A stretch of 64,000 nt of DNA from Ignavibacteria bacterium (GTDB lineage: Bacteria; Bacteroidota; Ignavibacteria; Ignavibacteriales; Ignavibacteriaceae), in contig JAUYAB010000078.1 of assembly GCA_030693705.1 (NCBI GenBank), forward strand, positions 33,068 through 97,067, read 5' to 3'. Made by a program: the position numbers and the translations under genes. Below are positions 47,802-56,445 of this stretch, one piece after another; position 1 is the stretch's first letter; each line of letters begins with the position of its first letter. The notes under the pieces are model-generated. The model made no database searches. It had not been told where the DNA came from and saw only the letters and a list, made by a program, of their open reading frames with translations.

Positions 47802-48402
47802 AGAAATATTAACCGCAGAACAAACCAAACTTTTGCCGTTAGTTCAAAAATATAAGAGAAAATTTTATCTTGTTGGCGGAACCGCGATAGCTTTGTATTT
47901 GGGGCATCGTCGTTCTATTGATTTTGATTTGTTTACCTCTACAAAGATTGATAGAAACACTTTAGAAGAAAAAATTACTACCCTGAAATTCAAATTCAAG
48001 ACGCTCCATCAGACTCCATTGGAATGGACATTCTTTATTGGCAAAGTGAAAATCACTTTTTATCAATTTCCTCATTTAGTTGAACACAAAGATAATTTTG
48101 AAAAAATTATCAGCCTTCCCTCCCTGCTCGACCTTGCTGCAATGAAAGCTTACGCACTTGGTGGAAGAGGAAAATGGAAAGACTATGTTGATTTGTACTT
48201 CATTTTTAAAAATCACTTTTCTTTTGTAGAAGTGGCGGCAAGAGCGGATGCCTTATTTGGCGATGGCTTTAATGAAAAACTTTTTAGAGAGCAATTAACC
48301 TACTATGATGATATCAATTATTCCGAAAAAGTTGAATACTTAATCCCTGAACCAAAAGAAGAAGAAATTAAATCTTTTTTGACCCAAATTGCTTTACAAT
48401 AA
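47791..48402 (+). CDS. AbiEii/AbiGii-family nucleotidyltransferase
   Basis: A 203-residue protein with a minimal nucleotidyltransferase motif. The segment KFYLVGGTAIALYLGHRRSI is followed by DFDLF, giving GG...D-x-D, and LLDLAAMKAYALGGRGKWKD with YVDLYF follows, as in the AbiEii toxin family. In known AbiE modules this enzyme is a toxin linked to phage abortive infection. The ATG at 47791 is preferred over a TTG at 47782. It overlaps the upstream small gene by 11 bases. Confidence 0.82.
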   Translation: MFHKEILTAEQTKLLPLVQKYKRKFYLVGGTAIALYLGHRRSIDFDLFTSTKIDRNTLEEKITTLKFKFKTLHQTPLEWTFFIGKVKITFYQFPHLVEHKDNFEKIISLPSLLDLAAMKAYALGGRGKWKDYVDLYFIFKNHFSFVEVAARADALFGDGFNEKLFREQLTYYDDINYSEKVEYLIPEPKEEEIKSFLTQIALQ

Positions 48403-48410
48403 AGAGTGCA

Positions 48411-50159
48411 ATGACTAACCTCAAATCTCTTAAAAAATATTTTGTCCGGTATAAGACTAAAATCTTTTGGGGAATTCTCTTCATCCTCATTTCAAACGGT
48501 TTTTCAACTTATATTCCTATTGCAATAAAAAATGCGATAAATGATTTACAGCATTCCCTTTCTCATCAAACATTAATCAAGTATGGCTTAATCATTGCCG
48601 GCGCATCGCTAATATCGGGATTTTTTAGATTCCTAATTCGTCAAACAATAATTGTTGTATCGCGTGAAATTGAGTTTGATCTACGCCAGGACTTTTGGGC
48701 ACACGTGCAGCGGCTGCCGCTCCGCTATTTTCAAAATAATTCAACTGGAAACATTATGGCGCACGCAACTAACGACATCAACGCGGTGCGCATGTTTATT
48801 GGTCCGGCGGTTATGTACACCATTGATACAGGTATTCGCCTTCTTATTGTTATCTGGATAATGCTTTCGATTGATGTATCGGTTACCCTTTATTCTCTAT
48901 TGCCATTACCGTTTTTATCTTATCTGATTTATGTAATCGGAAAAAAAATTCATGCCCGCTTTACCGCAATACAAGAAAAGTTTTCCGAACTTACCACAAA
49001 GGCGCAGGAAAATTATTCGGGGATGAGAGTAATAAAATCTTACGTTCGCGAAGAAAGTGAAATTGATGAGTTCGCTGCGCTAAGCAAAGATTATCTTAAC
49101 AGGAACATGAACCTTGTAAAAATTCAGGCGTTGTTTCAGCCGATACTCTTTCTGATAACCGGATTATCCATCATCATTGTTATCTGGGTTGGCGGTTCGG
49201 AAGTTATAAACGGCAAGTTAATGCTGGGCGATATTACCGCGCTGATCATTTACCTGGGGATGCTGATCTGGCCAATCATTGCATTCGGATGGGTCATCAA
49301 TATTATTCAACAAGCTGAAGCAAGCATGAAAAGGTTGAATAAAATTCTTGCCGAACCGTTTGAAGTCGAAGAGTCCGGGGAAACAGATTTTTCGGTAAAA
49401 GATTTGAATGGGAAAATCACCTTTAAAGATGTTTCTTTCAGCTATAACGAAAATCTTCCGAAAGTTTTAAACAAAATAAATCTTGAGATTCCTGTTGGAA
49501 CTACACTTGCCATTATGGGGTTAACAGGCGCTGGCAAAACAACGTTGATCAATTTACTCCCCCGATTATATGATGTTACCGATGGGGAAATTTTAATTGA
49601 TGATACTCCGTTAAATAAAATTCCTTTTGCAACCTTGCGCAGACAAATCGGACTGGTGCAGCAGGAATCTTTTCTTTTCTCCGATTCAATTACAAAGAAT
49701 CTATGTTACGGATTGAAGGAGGAAGATCACGAGAAGATGATGGAAGCTTCACGCATTGCACAGTTTGATAAGGATGTAAAAGATTTTCCTAATGGATATG
49801 AGACGATAATCGGTGAAAGAGGCATTACCCTTTCGGGCGGACAAAAACAGCGTGCAACCATCGCACGCGCATTGGTGATCGATCCGAAAATTCTTATTCT
49901 TGATGATTCCTTCTCCGCCGTTGATACACACACAGAAGAAGAAATCCTAAAAAACTTGAAAACGTTTATGAAAGAACGGACGAGCATCATTATTAGCCAC
50001 CGTATTTCGACTGTAAAAGATGCGGATAAGATCGTTGTTCTTGATAAAGGAACAATCGCCGAAGAAGGAACTCATGACGAACTACTTACTTTAAACAAAT
50101 TGTACGCCGACATCTATTACAAACAACTACTTGAAAAAGAAATTGAAGAATTTAATTAA
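48411..50159 (+). CDS. ABC half-exporter with degenerate Walker B
   Basis: A 582-residue type IV exporter subunit with six membrane helices (residues about 15-310) and a nucleotide-binding domain. Walker A is MGLTGAGKTTLIN and the signature LSGGQKQR. Walker B is ILILDDSFSAVD, so the catalytic Glu after the Walker B Asp is replaced by Asp. This is the hallmark of the non-catalytic half of heterodimeric exporters such as BmrC and TM287. The second half-exporter at 51253 has the canonical ILILDEATSSVD. A hydroxyacid dehydrogenase gene separates them. Confidence 0.9.
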   Translation: MTNLKSLKKYFVRYKTKIFWGILFILISNGFSTYIPIAIKNAINDLQHSLSHQTLIKYGLIIAGASLISGFFRFLIRQTIIVVSREIEFDLRQDFWAHVQRLPLRYFQNNSTGNIMAHATNDINAVRMFIGPAVMYTIDTGIRLLIVIWIMLSIDVSVTLYSLLPLPFLSYLIYVIGKKIHARFTAIQEKFSELTTKAQENYSGMRVIKSYVREESEIDEFAALSKDYLNRNMNLVKIQALFQPILFLITGLSIIIVIWVGGSEVINGKLMLGDITALIIYLGMLIWPIIAFGWVINIIQQAEASMKRLNKILAEPFEVEESGETDFSVKDLNGKITFKDVSFSYNENLPKVLNKINLEIPVGTTLAIMGLTGAGKTTLINLLPRLYDVTDGEILIDDTPLNKIPFATLRRQIGLVQQESFLFSDSITKNLCYGLKEEDHEKMMEASRIAQFDKDVKDFPNGYETIIGERGITLSGGQKQRATIARALVIDPKILILDDSFSAVDTHTEEEILKNLKTFMKERTSIIISHRISTVKDADKIVVLDKGTIAEEGTHDELLTLNKLYADIYYKQLLEKEIEEFN

Positions 50160-50169
50160 GGAGAAAAGT

Positions 50170-51180
50170 ATGGCAAAGATAAAAATCGCTTTCTTCGAAA
50201 TAACTCCGGATGAAAAGAAGTATCTAAAAAGACAATTTGATACTACGTTCGATCTCTTTTTTTATAAAGAAAAACTTGACGAAGAAAATGTCTCTTTAAT
50301 AAAAGATGTTGACGTTGTTTCAATCTTCATTTATTCTAAGATCACGCAGGAGATCATTGATAAAGCGAAGAAATTAAAACTTATTGCTACACGCAGCACA
50401 GGGTTTAATCATATCAACTTAAAAGCGGCGCAGAAGAATAAAATTTCTGTTTGTAACGTCCCCTTTTACGGAGAGAACACCGTTGCGGAACATACGTTTG
50501 CATTAATTCTGGCGCTGTCGAGGAATCTGCACAAAGCTTATGTGCGTACGATTCAAGGCAACTATTCGCTTGAAGGGTTGCGCGGATTTGATCTAAAGAA
50601 TAAAACGCTTGGGATCATCGGTGCGGGAAGCATTGGCATGCACGTTATAAAAATGGCAAAGGGTTTTGGGATGAAGGTGCTGGCATTCGACCAGAATGAA
50701 AACCACATGATGAAAGAATTGCTTGATCTGAAATATGTTCCGCTTGAAGAGCTTCTTGCGAATTCCGATGTGCTCACGCTTCACTGTCCTTACACCGAAC
50801 AGACGCGTTACCTTATAAATATGCGCAACATTCATCTTGTAAAGAAAGGGGCTTTGTTCATCAATACCGCGCGCAGCGGAATAATTGAACCTTCCGCCCT
50901 TTATTACGCTATTGATAACGGCATCTTTGGCGGCGCCGGACTTGATGTGTTTGAAGGAGAAGAATTAGCGCTTGAAGAAAATCAAATGCTAACGAAGAAT
51001 GTTTCGCTTGAACATCTTGAGGCAAGCATGAAAAGGAATATTTTGCTCCGCAGAGAAAATGTTATCATCACCCCGCACATGGCGTTTGATTCGTTTGAAG
51101 CGGTTGAAAGAATTTTGGATACGACAATTAGAAACATTAAATCATTTATTAATAAAGAAAATTATCATAAAGTAGTTTAG
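50170..51180 (+). CDS. D-isomer-specific 2-hydroxyacid dehydrogenase
   Basis: A 336-residue NAD-dependent dehydrogenase of the D-lactate dehydrogenase group. The Rossmann motif is NKTLGIIGAGSIGMHVIKMA, the substrate arginine lies in INTARSGIIE, and the catalytic histidine in ITPHMAFDSFEA. The frame is open from 50131, overlapping the ABC gene, but the ATG at 50170 follows AAGGAGAAAAG. It sits between two ABC half-exporter genes on the same strand, perhaps in one operon without shared function. Substrate is not determinable. Confidence 0.9.
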   Translation: MAKIKIAFFEITPDEKKYLKRQFDTTFDLFFYKEKLDEENVSLIKDVDVVSIFIYSKITQEIIDKAKKLKLIATRSTGFNHINLKAAQKNKISVCNVPFYGENTVAEHTFALILALSRNLHKAYVRTIQGNYSLEGLRGFDLKNKTLGIIGAGSIGMHVIKMAKGFGMKVLAFDQNENHMMKELLDLKYVPLEELLANSDVLTLHCPYTEQTRYLINMRNIHLVKKGALFINTARSGIIEPSALYYAIDNGIFGGAGLDVFEGEELALEENQMLTKNVSLEHLEASMKRNILLRRENVIITPHMAFDSFEAVERILDTTIRNIKSFINKENYHKVV

Positions 51181-51188
51181 AAAAGGTT

Positions 51189-51247
51189 CTTGATCGAGAT
51201 CTCACCAAAAGATTAAGATCACGATCAAGAGCACGATTAAGAAAAAC
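51189..51247. repeat. Imperfect inverted repeat with GATTAAGATCACGATCAAG motif
   Basis: This short spacer contains CTTGATCG and CGATCAAG in inverted order and several GATTAAG/GATCAAG variants. It resembles the inverted repeat at 23177-23275 and is probably another member of one dispersed intergenic family. Confidence 0.5.
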
Positions 51248-51252
51248 AAATA

Positions 51253-53043
51253 ATGGCACAAGAAAAGAACGACGACGAGATACTCGGTAAGGCATACGAT
51301 GCAAAGTTAATGAAGCGTTTATTAACGTTCATTAAACCATATAAGCGCTATGTAATTTTCGCGATAGTGTTGAACATTATTGTTGCGGCGCTGGGTCCGT
51401 TGCGCCCCTACTTAACTAAAATTGCGATCGATGATTATATCGTTAATAAAAACTTTACCGGTTTACTCTGGATAACGATCGCTTTATTTGCAACGTTGTT
51501 TTTTCAATCGGCAATACAGTATCTGTTAACCTACTACACACAGTATCTGGGACAAAAGACCATTTACGATATCCGGATGAAACTGTTTTCCCACACACAG
51601 CGGCTCGCTATTAAATTTTTTGATAAGACCCCGATAGGAAGACTCGTTACCCGCGTAACCAATGATATTGAATCGCTGAACGAACTCTTCTCATCCGGCA
51701 TTATTATGATCTTTAGCGATGTGTTTATCATTTTCTGGATACTTGGTTTTATGTTTTTTATGGATTGGAAATTGTCTTTCGTTTCCCTTTCAATTTTACC
51801 GGTACTTATTTACGGGACGTTTCTTTTTAGAAGAAAGGTCCGCGAGAACTACCGCGACGTACGGTTCCATCTTGCAAGATTAAATTCTTACATGCAGGAA
51901 CATATCACCGGAATTTCCGTAATGCAGCTCTTTCATAAAGAGAAAGAGGAACTGCAAAGGTTTTCAGGCATTAACGGCGACCATAAAAAGGCGAACGTTG
52001 AATCGATTTTTTATTACGCGGTTTTTTATCCTTCGGTGGAATTTGTTAGTTCTATCGCTCTTGCATTAATTATTTGGTACGGCGGCGGCGAAGTTGTACA
52101 CAATGTGCTTACGCTCGGAACCCTCTTCGCGTTTCTTCAATACACGGAAATGTTCTTCCGCCCGATACGCGACCTTTCCGAAAAATATAATATCATGCAG
52201 ACGGCAATGGCTTCTTCCGAAAGAGTTTTTAAATTGCTTGATGATGAAACGTTTATTAAAAATCCGGTGAATCCAAAGTTTTTGCCTTCCGTTAAAGGTT
52301 CAATTTCTTTTAAAGATGTTTCCTTCGCGTATAACAAGGATGAATTCGTTTTAAAAAATATTTCACTGGATGTTAATCCCGGTGAAACTGTGGCTATTGT
52401 TGGGGCTACAGGAGCGGGGAAGACAAGTATCATCAATATTCTCACACGTTTCTATGATATTAACAGCGGATGCATTCGCGTTGACGGCATTGATATTCGT
52501 GAACTTGATAAACACGAACTGCGGAGACAGATTTCTATTGTACTGCAGGATGTTTATCTTTTTTCGGGAACAATCAAATCAAATATAGGGATGAATAACC
52601 ATGAGATTACCGATTTACAAATTCATCGCGCCGCTGAACTTGTTGGAGCGGATAAGTTTATTCAACTGCTTCCGAAGAAATATGATGAAGAGGTTAAGGA
52701 ACGGGGAGCAACGTTAAGCGTAGGACAAAAGCAATTGATCTCTTTTGCGCGGGCGCTAGCATTTAATCCCCAAATTTTAATTTTAGATGAAGCGACGTCA
52801 AGCGTTGATACGGAGACGGAGATACTTATCCGGCAGGCAATAGAAAAACTTCTTGTAGGGAGAACCGCAATAGTTATTGCTCACCGGCTTTCTACCATAC
52901 AGAACGCAGATAAAATACTTGTAATGCATAAAGGGGAAATAAAGGAGACCGGAAATCATCAGGAGCTGCTTGCTAAACGAGGAATCTATTACAGATTATA
53001 TCAGTTGCAGTACAAAGACCAGGAGATAAGCAAAGCCGGTTAA
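51253..53043 (+). CDS. ABC half-exporter with canonical catalytic site
   Basis: A 596-residue exporter subunit with six membrane helices and a nucleotide-binding domain. Walker A is VGATGAGKTSIIN, the signature LSVGQKQL (LSGGQ variant) and Walker B ILILDEATSSVD with the catalytic Glu. The switch histidine is in IVIAHRLST. With the 48411 gene it fits a BmrCD/TM287-288-like asymmetric heterodimer, often drug or lipid exporters. Substrate unknown. A repeat-derived stretch lies just upstream at 51189-51247. Confidence 0.9.
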   Translation: MAQEKNDDEILGKAYDAKLMKRLLTFIKPYKRYVIFAIVLNIIVAALGPLRPYLTKIAIDDYIVNKNFTGLLWITIALFATLFFQSAIQYLLTYYTQYLGQKTIYDIRMKLFSHTQRLAIKFFDKTPIGRLVTRVTNDIESLNELFSSGIIMIFSDVFIIFWILGFMFFMDWKLSFVSLSILPVLIYGTFLFRRKVRENYRDVRFHLARLNSYMQEHITGISVMQLFHKEKEELQRFSGINGDHKKANVESIFYYAVFYPSVEFVSSIALALIIWYGGGEVVHNVLTLGTLFAFLQYTEMFFRPIRDLSEKYNIMQTAMASSERVFKLLDDETFIKNPVNPKFLPSVKGSISFKDVSFAYNKDEFVLKNISLDVNPGETVAIVGATGAGKTSIINILTRFYDINSGCIRVDGIDIRELDKHELRRQISIVLQDVYLFSGTIKSNIGMNNHEITDLQIHRAAELVGADKFIQLLPKKYDEEVKERGATLSVGQKQLISFARALAFNPQILILDEATSSVDTETEILIRQAIEKLLVGRTAIVIAHRLSTIQNADKILVMHKGEIKETGNHQELLAKRGIYYRLYQLQYKDQEISKAG

Positions 53044-53051
53044 CCAAAAGA

Positions 53052-53066
53052 ATGGGGAGACCCCAT
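53052..53066. terminator. Perfect ATGGGG-aga-CCCCAT hairpin after the ABC gene
   Basis: A 6-bp GC-rich stem with a 3-base loop lies 9 bases after the exporter stop codon. A wider inverted repeat, GTTGGGGAA...TTCCCCACCAAC, spans about 53089-53138. They may end transcription, although no T-tract follows. Confidence 0.5.
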
Positions 53067-53211
53067 CGAAAAGTCCGTTTTATGCTGTTGGGGAATCATA
53101 TCATAGAAAGAGAAGGGTGCTGCTGTTCCCCACCAACAAAATTAGTATAGTGTTTTTAAAGATGTTTTCATTTATTTTTAACATGGTGATAATAACAAAA
53201 CAAGTAAAAAC

Positions 53212-53499
53212 ATGAGCAATGATTTTTCAGAAAAGATAGCAAGTTGTTTTAGAAACAAACCCGTAAACAGAGCATATTTATTTGGTTCTGCTTCCCGCAA
53301 CGAAGAAGACGCGCAGAGCGATATAGATATTCTGGTTGAATTAGATTATTCTCAGCCGATAGGGCTAGGATTTGTACGAATGCAATTAGAGTTGGAAGAC
53401 CTCTTAAAAAGAAAAGTCGATCTTGTTACCGGCAACAGTGTTTCCAAATATATCCGCCCTTTTATTGATGCAGACAAAGTGTTGATCTATGAGAAATAA
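53212..53499 (+). CDS. MntA-type nucleotidyltransferase (antitoxin)
   Basis: A 95-residue minimal nucleotidyltransferase with the motif GS-x10-D-x-D (FGSASRNEEDAQSDIDILVE) and the second block PIGLGFVRMQLELEDLLKRK with VDLV. In MntA/HepT modules MntA transfers AMP to a tyrosine of the HepT RNase and so blocks it. The downstream gene overlaps by 11 bases and encodes the HepT partner. The catalytic motif is intact here. Confidence 0.9.
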   Translation: MSNDFSEKIASCFRNKPVNRAYLFGSASRNEEDAQSDIDILVELDYSQPIGLGFVRMQLELEDLLKRKVDLVTGNSVSKYIRPFIDADKVLIYEK

Positions 53500-53875
53500 A
53501 CCTGGCGATAACGCACGGATACAGCATATCTTTGATGCAATTCTTGAAATTGAATTGTATATCCACAAAGTATCTTACGATATTTTTAAATCTAACTCCA
53601 TGATGCAGTATGCTTGTGTAAAACAATTAGAAATTATTGGCGAAGCGGCAAATCATCTCACCCCACATTTCAAAAAACTCAACCCGGAAATAGAATGGCC
53701 TGAAATAATAGCGCTCAGAAATATCTTAATCCATGAATATTTTGGTATTGATACTAAAATTGTGTGGGATATAATTAACAACGACATTGTTTTTATGAAG
53801 ACAAAAGTAAAAAAAATAATTGATCAAATTAAAATCTCACCAAATCTCTTCAATCCGCTGGAGCCGGAAGAATAA
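53489..53875 (+). CDS. HepT-like ribonuclease toxin (DUF86)
   Basis: A 128-residue HEPN-domain protein. The RNase motif R-x4-H-x-Y is seen as RNILIHEYFGID at about residues 72-83, and the tyrosine is the AMP acceptor in the MntA/HepT system. It starts inside the MntA gene (11-base overlap), so production of toxin is coupled to antitoxin. Active residues look intact. The target is unknown in this lineage. Confidence 0.9.
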   Translation: MRNKPGDNARIQHIFDAILEIELYIHKVSYDIFKSNSMMQYACVKQLEIIGEAANHLTPHFKKLNPEIEWPEIIALRNILIHEYFGIDTKIVWDIINNDIVFMKTKVKKIIDQIKISPNLFNPLEPEE

Positions 53876-54357
53876 GTTGCATGTCCAGGCAAAAGCAGAA
53901 AACATGCTTTTTAGCTATCTCTTCTTTCTATTCTAAAAAGTGACAGTTGATAGGCTATGAATAGAGGAAATTAACCCCATTTTATAAATCATAAAGGTTA
54001 AATTATAAATTACCTTACACAGAATAGTATTTTGAATTGCCATGACCTTCAGAGGCTGCGTGAGTATTCATTCAAAAGCACTGAACTCACCCTAAATCCC
54101 TCTCTTAAAAAGAGAGGGACTTTGAATTTTGCATGTTTTAGCCCCTTCTCTTTTCAAGAGAAGGGGTTGGGGTTGAGTTCTGCCATTTGCTAAATGATTT
54201 TCACACAGCCTCTTCAGGGCGTGGGAGAATAAACAAAAAAGCAAATGGCTTTAGCCAAAATAACTTCTAAAATTGGGCTAAAGCCCAGTTCTTCTTGTTG
54301 ATTTGATCCCCGACATAAATGTCGGGGCAATTCAATTACAAGTTATGCATAAGGTGC
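53876..54357. repeat. Repeat-rich intergenic stretch
   Basis: No gene is seen. It holds two isolated 21-bp units (53981-54022) like the array downstream. A large imperfect inverted repeat follows at 54083-54180 with two inner perfect hairpins, CCCTCTCTT-aaa-AAGAGAGGG at 54098-54118 and CCCCTTCTCTT-ttc-AAGAGAAGGGG at 54142-54166. There are also GGCTTTAGCC and GGGCTAAAGCCC palindromes and a CCCCGACAT-aa-ATGTCGGGG hairpin at 54308-54327. Such elements are typical dispersed repeats, possibly MITE-like. Confidence 0.75.
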
Positions 54358-54609
54358 GTTATAAATTACATAGCCTCATTTACAAATCATATTGCTTCAT
54401 TCACAAATCAATATGGCTGTTTTATAAATCAGAATGGTTCATTTACAAATCGATACGGTTGTTTTATAAATGAGGGGGCTTGTTTTATAAATACACATGG
54501 CTGTTTTACAAATACACATGAGTGTTTTACAAATACACACGACTGTTTTACAAATACACCCGGCTATTCTATAAATAGGGAGGCGTATTTCTTAAATAGG
54601 GAAGCCACC
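54358..54609 (+). repeat. Array of about twelve 21-bp units
   Basis: Head-to-tail units of exactly 21 bases with consensus close to TTTAYAAATNNNNANGGYTGT. Units begin at 54358, 54379, 54400, 54421, 54442, 54463, 54484, 54505, 54526, 54547, 54568 and 54589. Units drift toward the ends. The plus strand is open across them and would read heptads such as FINTHGC or FTNTHEC from an ATG at 54319. A real protein is doubtful, since the last unit feeds into a terminator stem. Function unknown. Confidence 0.85.
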
Positions 54610-54631
54610 TTCTTAACGGAGGTGGCTTTTT
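54603..54631 (+). terminator. Intrinsic terminator after the 21-bp array
   Basis: AGCCACCT at 54603-54610 and AGGTGGCT at 54620-54627 form an 8-bp stem with a 9-base loop followed by five T residues, oriented rightward. It would end a transcript crossing the 21-bp array and lies 7 bases from the stop codon of the convergent gene at 54638. Confidence 0.8.
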
Positions 54632-54637
54632 GCTATT

Positions 54638-55384
54638 TTATTTTTTTGGTTTCGGTGAAAAAAGTAAGCCGCTAACTTGTTTGAATTGGGGACTTGTAGC
54701 CCCGAAGACGCTTTTTACATATTTTTTTACACCGGCGGCTATATCAACTAACCCGGTTTCGTCTTTGTAGAGAATATCATCTCTATCAATACGGGCATTG
54801 CTTAAAGGGGTATAGGTGTTAATTACCACTTTGTTGGCGGCTTTCATATCAGCCAGCAGGGTAGTTAAAGTGGCTGTTGTTAAGTCCGTTTCGTTTGGGG
54901 CATAAGCGGTTTGAGCCGAGAGAAGTTGAATAAGTTTGTCAAGGTTGTCTATCCGGTTATCGAACCCCATTTGAGAAGCTGAGATGTTTTTTGGAGTTTC
55001 TTCTTCGGGCGCTTCCGGGTCTGCGGGGGGCGGAGTGTCTTTGGGAGTAGCTCTTCTTCCTTGAATTTTTCTCGCGATAGTTTTTGCGTTGTCTACCACT
55101 TGCGTAGGGATATCGCTTGACTCGAGGGCATTAACTACGCGGGTAATAAGTCCGCTTAAGGGTTTGAAAAGGATATCTCTTGCGGCTACCGCGTTAGACC
55201 AGGGAGTTTGCGCCGCGTTTACCGCCGCAACTTTAGTATCGGCTAACGTATGGAGGGCGGTTAATGATGAAAGTTTAAGCGAAGTTTTACCGGGGTTGTA
55301 GCTTGCACCATAACCGGTGCAGAAGGAAATAAGGTCTTCAAAGTTTGCTACATTCTTTGCATGACCTGTTTCTTGAGCTGCCAT
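54638..55384 (-). CDS. Internally duplicated protein of unknown function
   Basis: A 248-residue protein of two similar halves of about 85 residues joined by a Pro/Glu-rich linker (about residues 112-133). Each half has the order N(F/L)..L...(Q/T)..Y.P......L.......A...A......W/Y(S/T)..A...RD.L(F/Y)K. Examples are AAQTPWSNAVAARDILFKPL and VINTYTPLSNARIDRDDILY. It is rich in Ala, Thr and Leu, probably helical, and has no signal peptide or membrane segment. No known family was recognised. It stands alone, convergent with the repeat array and its terminator. Confidence 0.72.
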   Translation of the reverse strand: MAAQETGHAKNVANFEDLISFCTGYGASYNPGKTSLKLSSLTALHTLADTKVAAVNAAQTPWSNAVAARDILFKPLSGLITRVVNALESSDIPTQVVDNAKTIARKIQGRRATPKDTPPPADPEAPEEETPKNISASQMGFDNRIDNLDKLIQLLSAQTAYAPNETDLTTATLTTLLADMKAANKVVINTYTPLSNARIDRDDILYKDETGLVDIAAGVKKYVKSVFGATSPQFKQVSGLLFSPKPKK

Positions 55385-56199
55385 AGCATTTCTCCGTAGA
55401 ATGTTATTAAAAAAGAGAACTTATTTGTTCCACAAAAATAAGGGAAAAATAATTGATAAAAGCAAGGAAAAATTTGGGGATGGGGGAAGATTATAAAATT
55501 ACAAGATTGAAAGATTGCATGATGGAAAGAATATTTTCATTAATCTGAACATCGAACAGGGAATAACGAATGATGAAGTTTTTGTTCTTCGATATTCTAC
55601 ATTCTTTGTTTGTTATTCATTATTTCTTTTTGGTTCTGTCCCGATAGCTTTCGGGACAAAGAACGCCGAGTTTTTCTTCTTAGCGAACTTTGCGGCTTTG
55701 CGAGAAACGAAATCTCTTTTTTCTCGCCAAGCATGCTACGAACCGCAAAGACCGCGGCGGATTTTTACTAACTAATTATTTCGTAAACCGACAATGCAGG
55801 AGTAAAGGGGGGTATTAGTCAGTGGTCAATGGTCATTGGTCAATGGATAGTAGTAATCTCTAAGCTGTCAAATTTTGTGCAACGTGACAAAAACATTTTA
55901 AATATGTTAGAATAGAATTCAGAATTTAGAATGAAATTTCTTCTGACTTCTGTATTCTGACTTCTGAGGAGAACCAACCTCAAGTTTTTTGGTTCTGGCT
56001 TTGCCTGTTTATGATGTATTACTGATGACCAATGACTAATGACAAATTTCCAGAAGTGCGAAGCGGTTATCTTATTTGCGGCGGCTTGTGTTGTACTTAA
56101 GGTAAAAGAGATATTGCCGGGGGAAAAAATATTTTTTTATATTTTTGATAGTGGCAAATAATATTATTAGGTTTACGTATAAAATTTATTGAGAGATGA
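55385..56199. repeat. Repeat-rich spacer upstream of the integron integrase
   Basis: No convincing gene. It holds a perfect hairpin, TGTCCCGA-tagctt-TCGGGACA (55637-55658), and sequence resembling GCGAACTTTGCGGCTTTGCG (about 55681) with a CCGCAAAG echo near 55743. TTCTGACTTCTG occurs as direct repeats at about 55930-55963. TGGTCATTGGTCA-type arms in inverted orientation lie at about 55814-55846 and 56021-56047. These are the same style of dispersed intergenic repeats as at 54.1 kb. Any promoter for the integrase should lie at its right end but was not identified. Confidence 0.65.
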
Positions 56200-56445
56200 G
56201 GTTTCTTTATTTCATCATTAGTTTTACATAGAAAAGCATTACCGAATGGGGTAAGCGATACGTTACCCTCTCGCCAATTATCTTCCGTAAAAGAGAAGAG
56301 TGAAAAAGCATTACCCAAAGTTAAGTTATTAGATCAAGTTAGTATTACACTTCGAACGAACCATTACAGCAGAAAGACCGAGGAAGCGTATGTCTCGTGG
56401 ATAAAGCGTTATATCCTTTTCCATAACAAGAAGCACCCGGCGGAA
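56200..56445 (+). other. In-frame 5' extension of the integron integrase lacking a canonical start
   Basis: After an in-frame stop at 56197-56199, all codons are open to the first ATG at 56446. The frame encodes sequence clearly homologous to the IntI N-terminal domain: KLLDQV, HYSRKTEEAYVSWIKRYIL and FHNKKHPAEM. No ATG, GTG or TTG occurs in it. An ATT at 56209 sits 7 bases after a GATGAGG stretch, so a rare start is possible. Otherwise the gene has lost its start. Confidence 0.8.

Noticed and set aside
54358..54609. CRISPR array
   Set aside because: The 21-base units are contiguous, without unique spacers, and no cas gene is present.
54319..54675. Open frame of about 118 codons across the 21-bp array
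   Set aside because: It starts inside a hairpin and consists of the repeat read in one frame, then passes through the terminator. No ribosome-binding site or known family; kept as repeat and not as gene.
55515..55775. Open frame of about 86 codons in the repeat spacer
   Set aside because: It is composed of inverted and direct repeat sequence with no ribosome-binding site or family.
56097..56318. Minus-strand open frame upstream of the integrase
   Set aside because: It overlaps the conserved in-frame integrase 5' extension and shows no recognisable protein.
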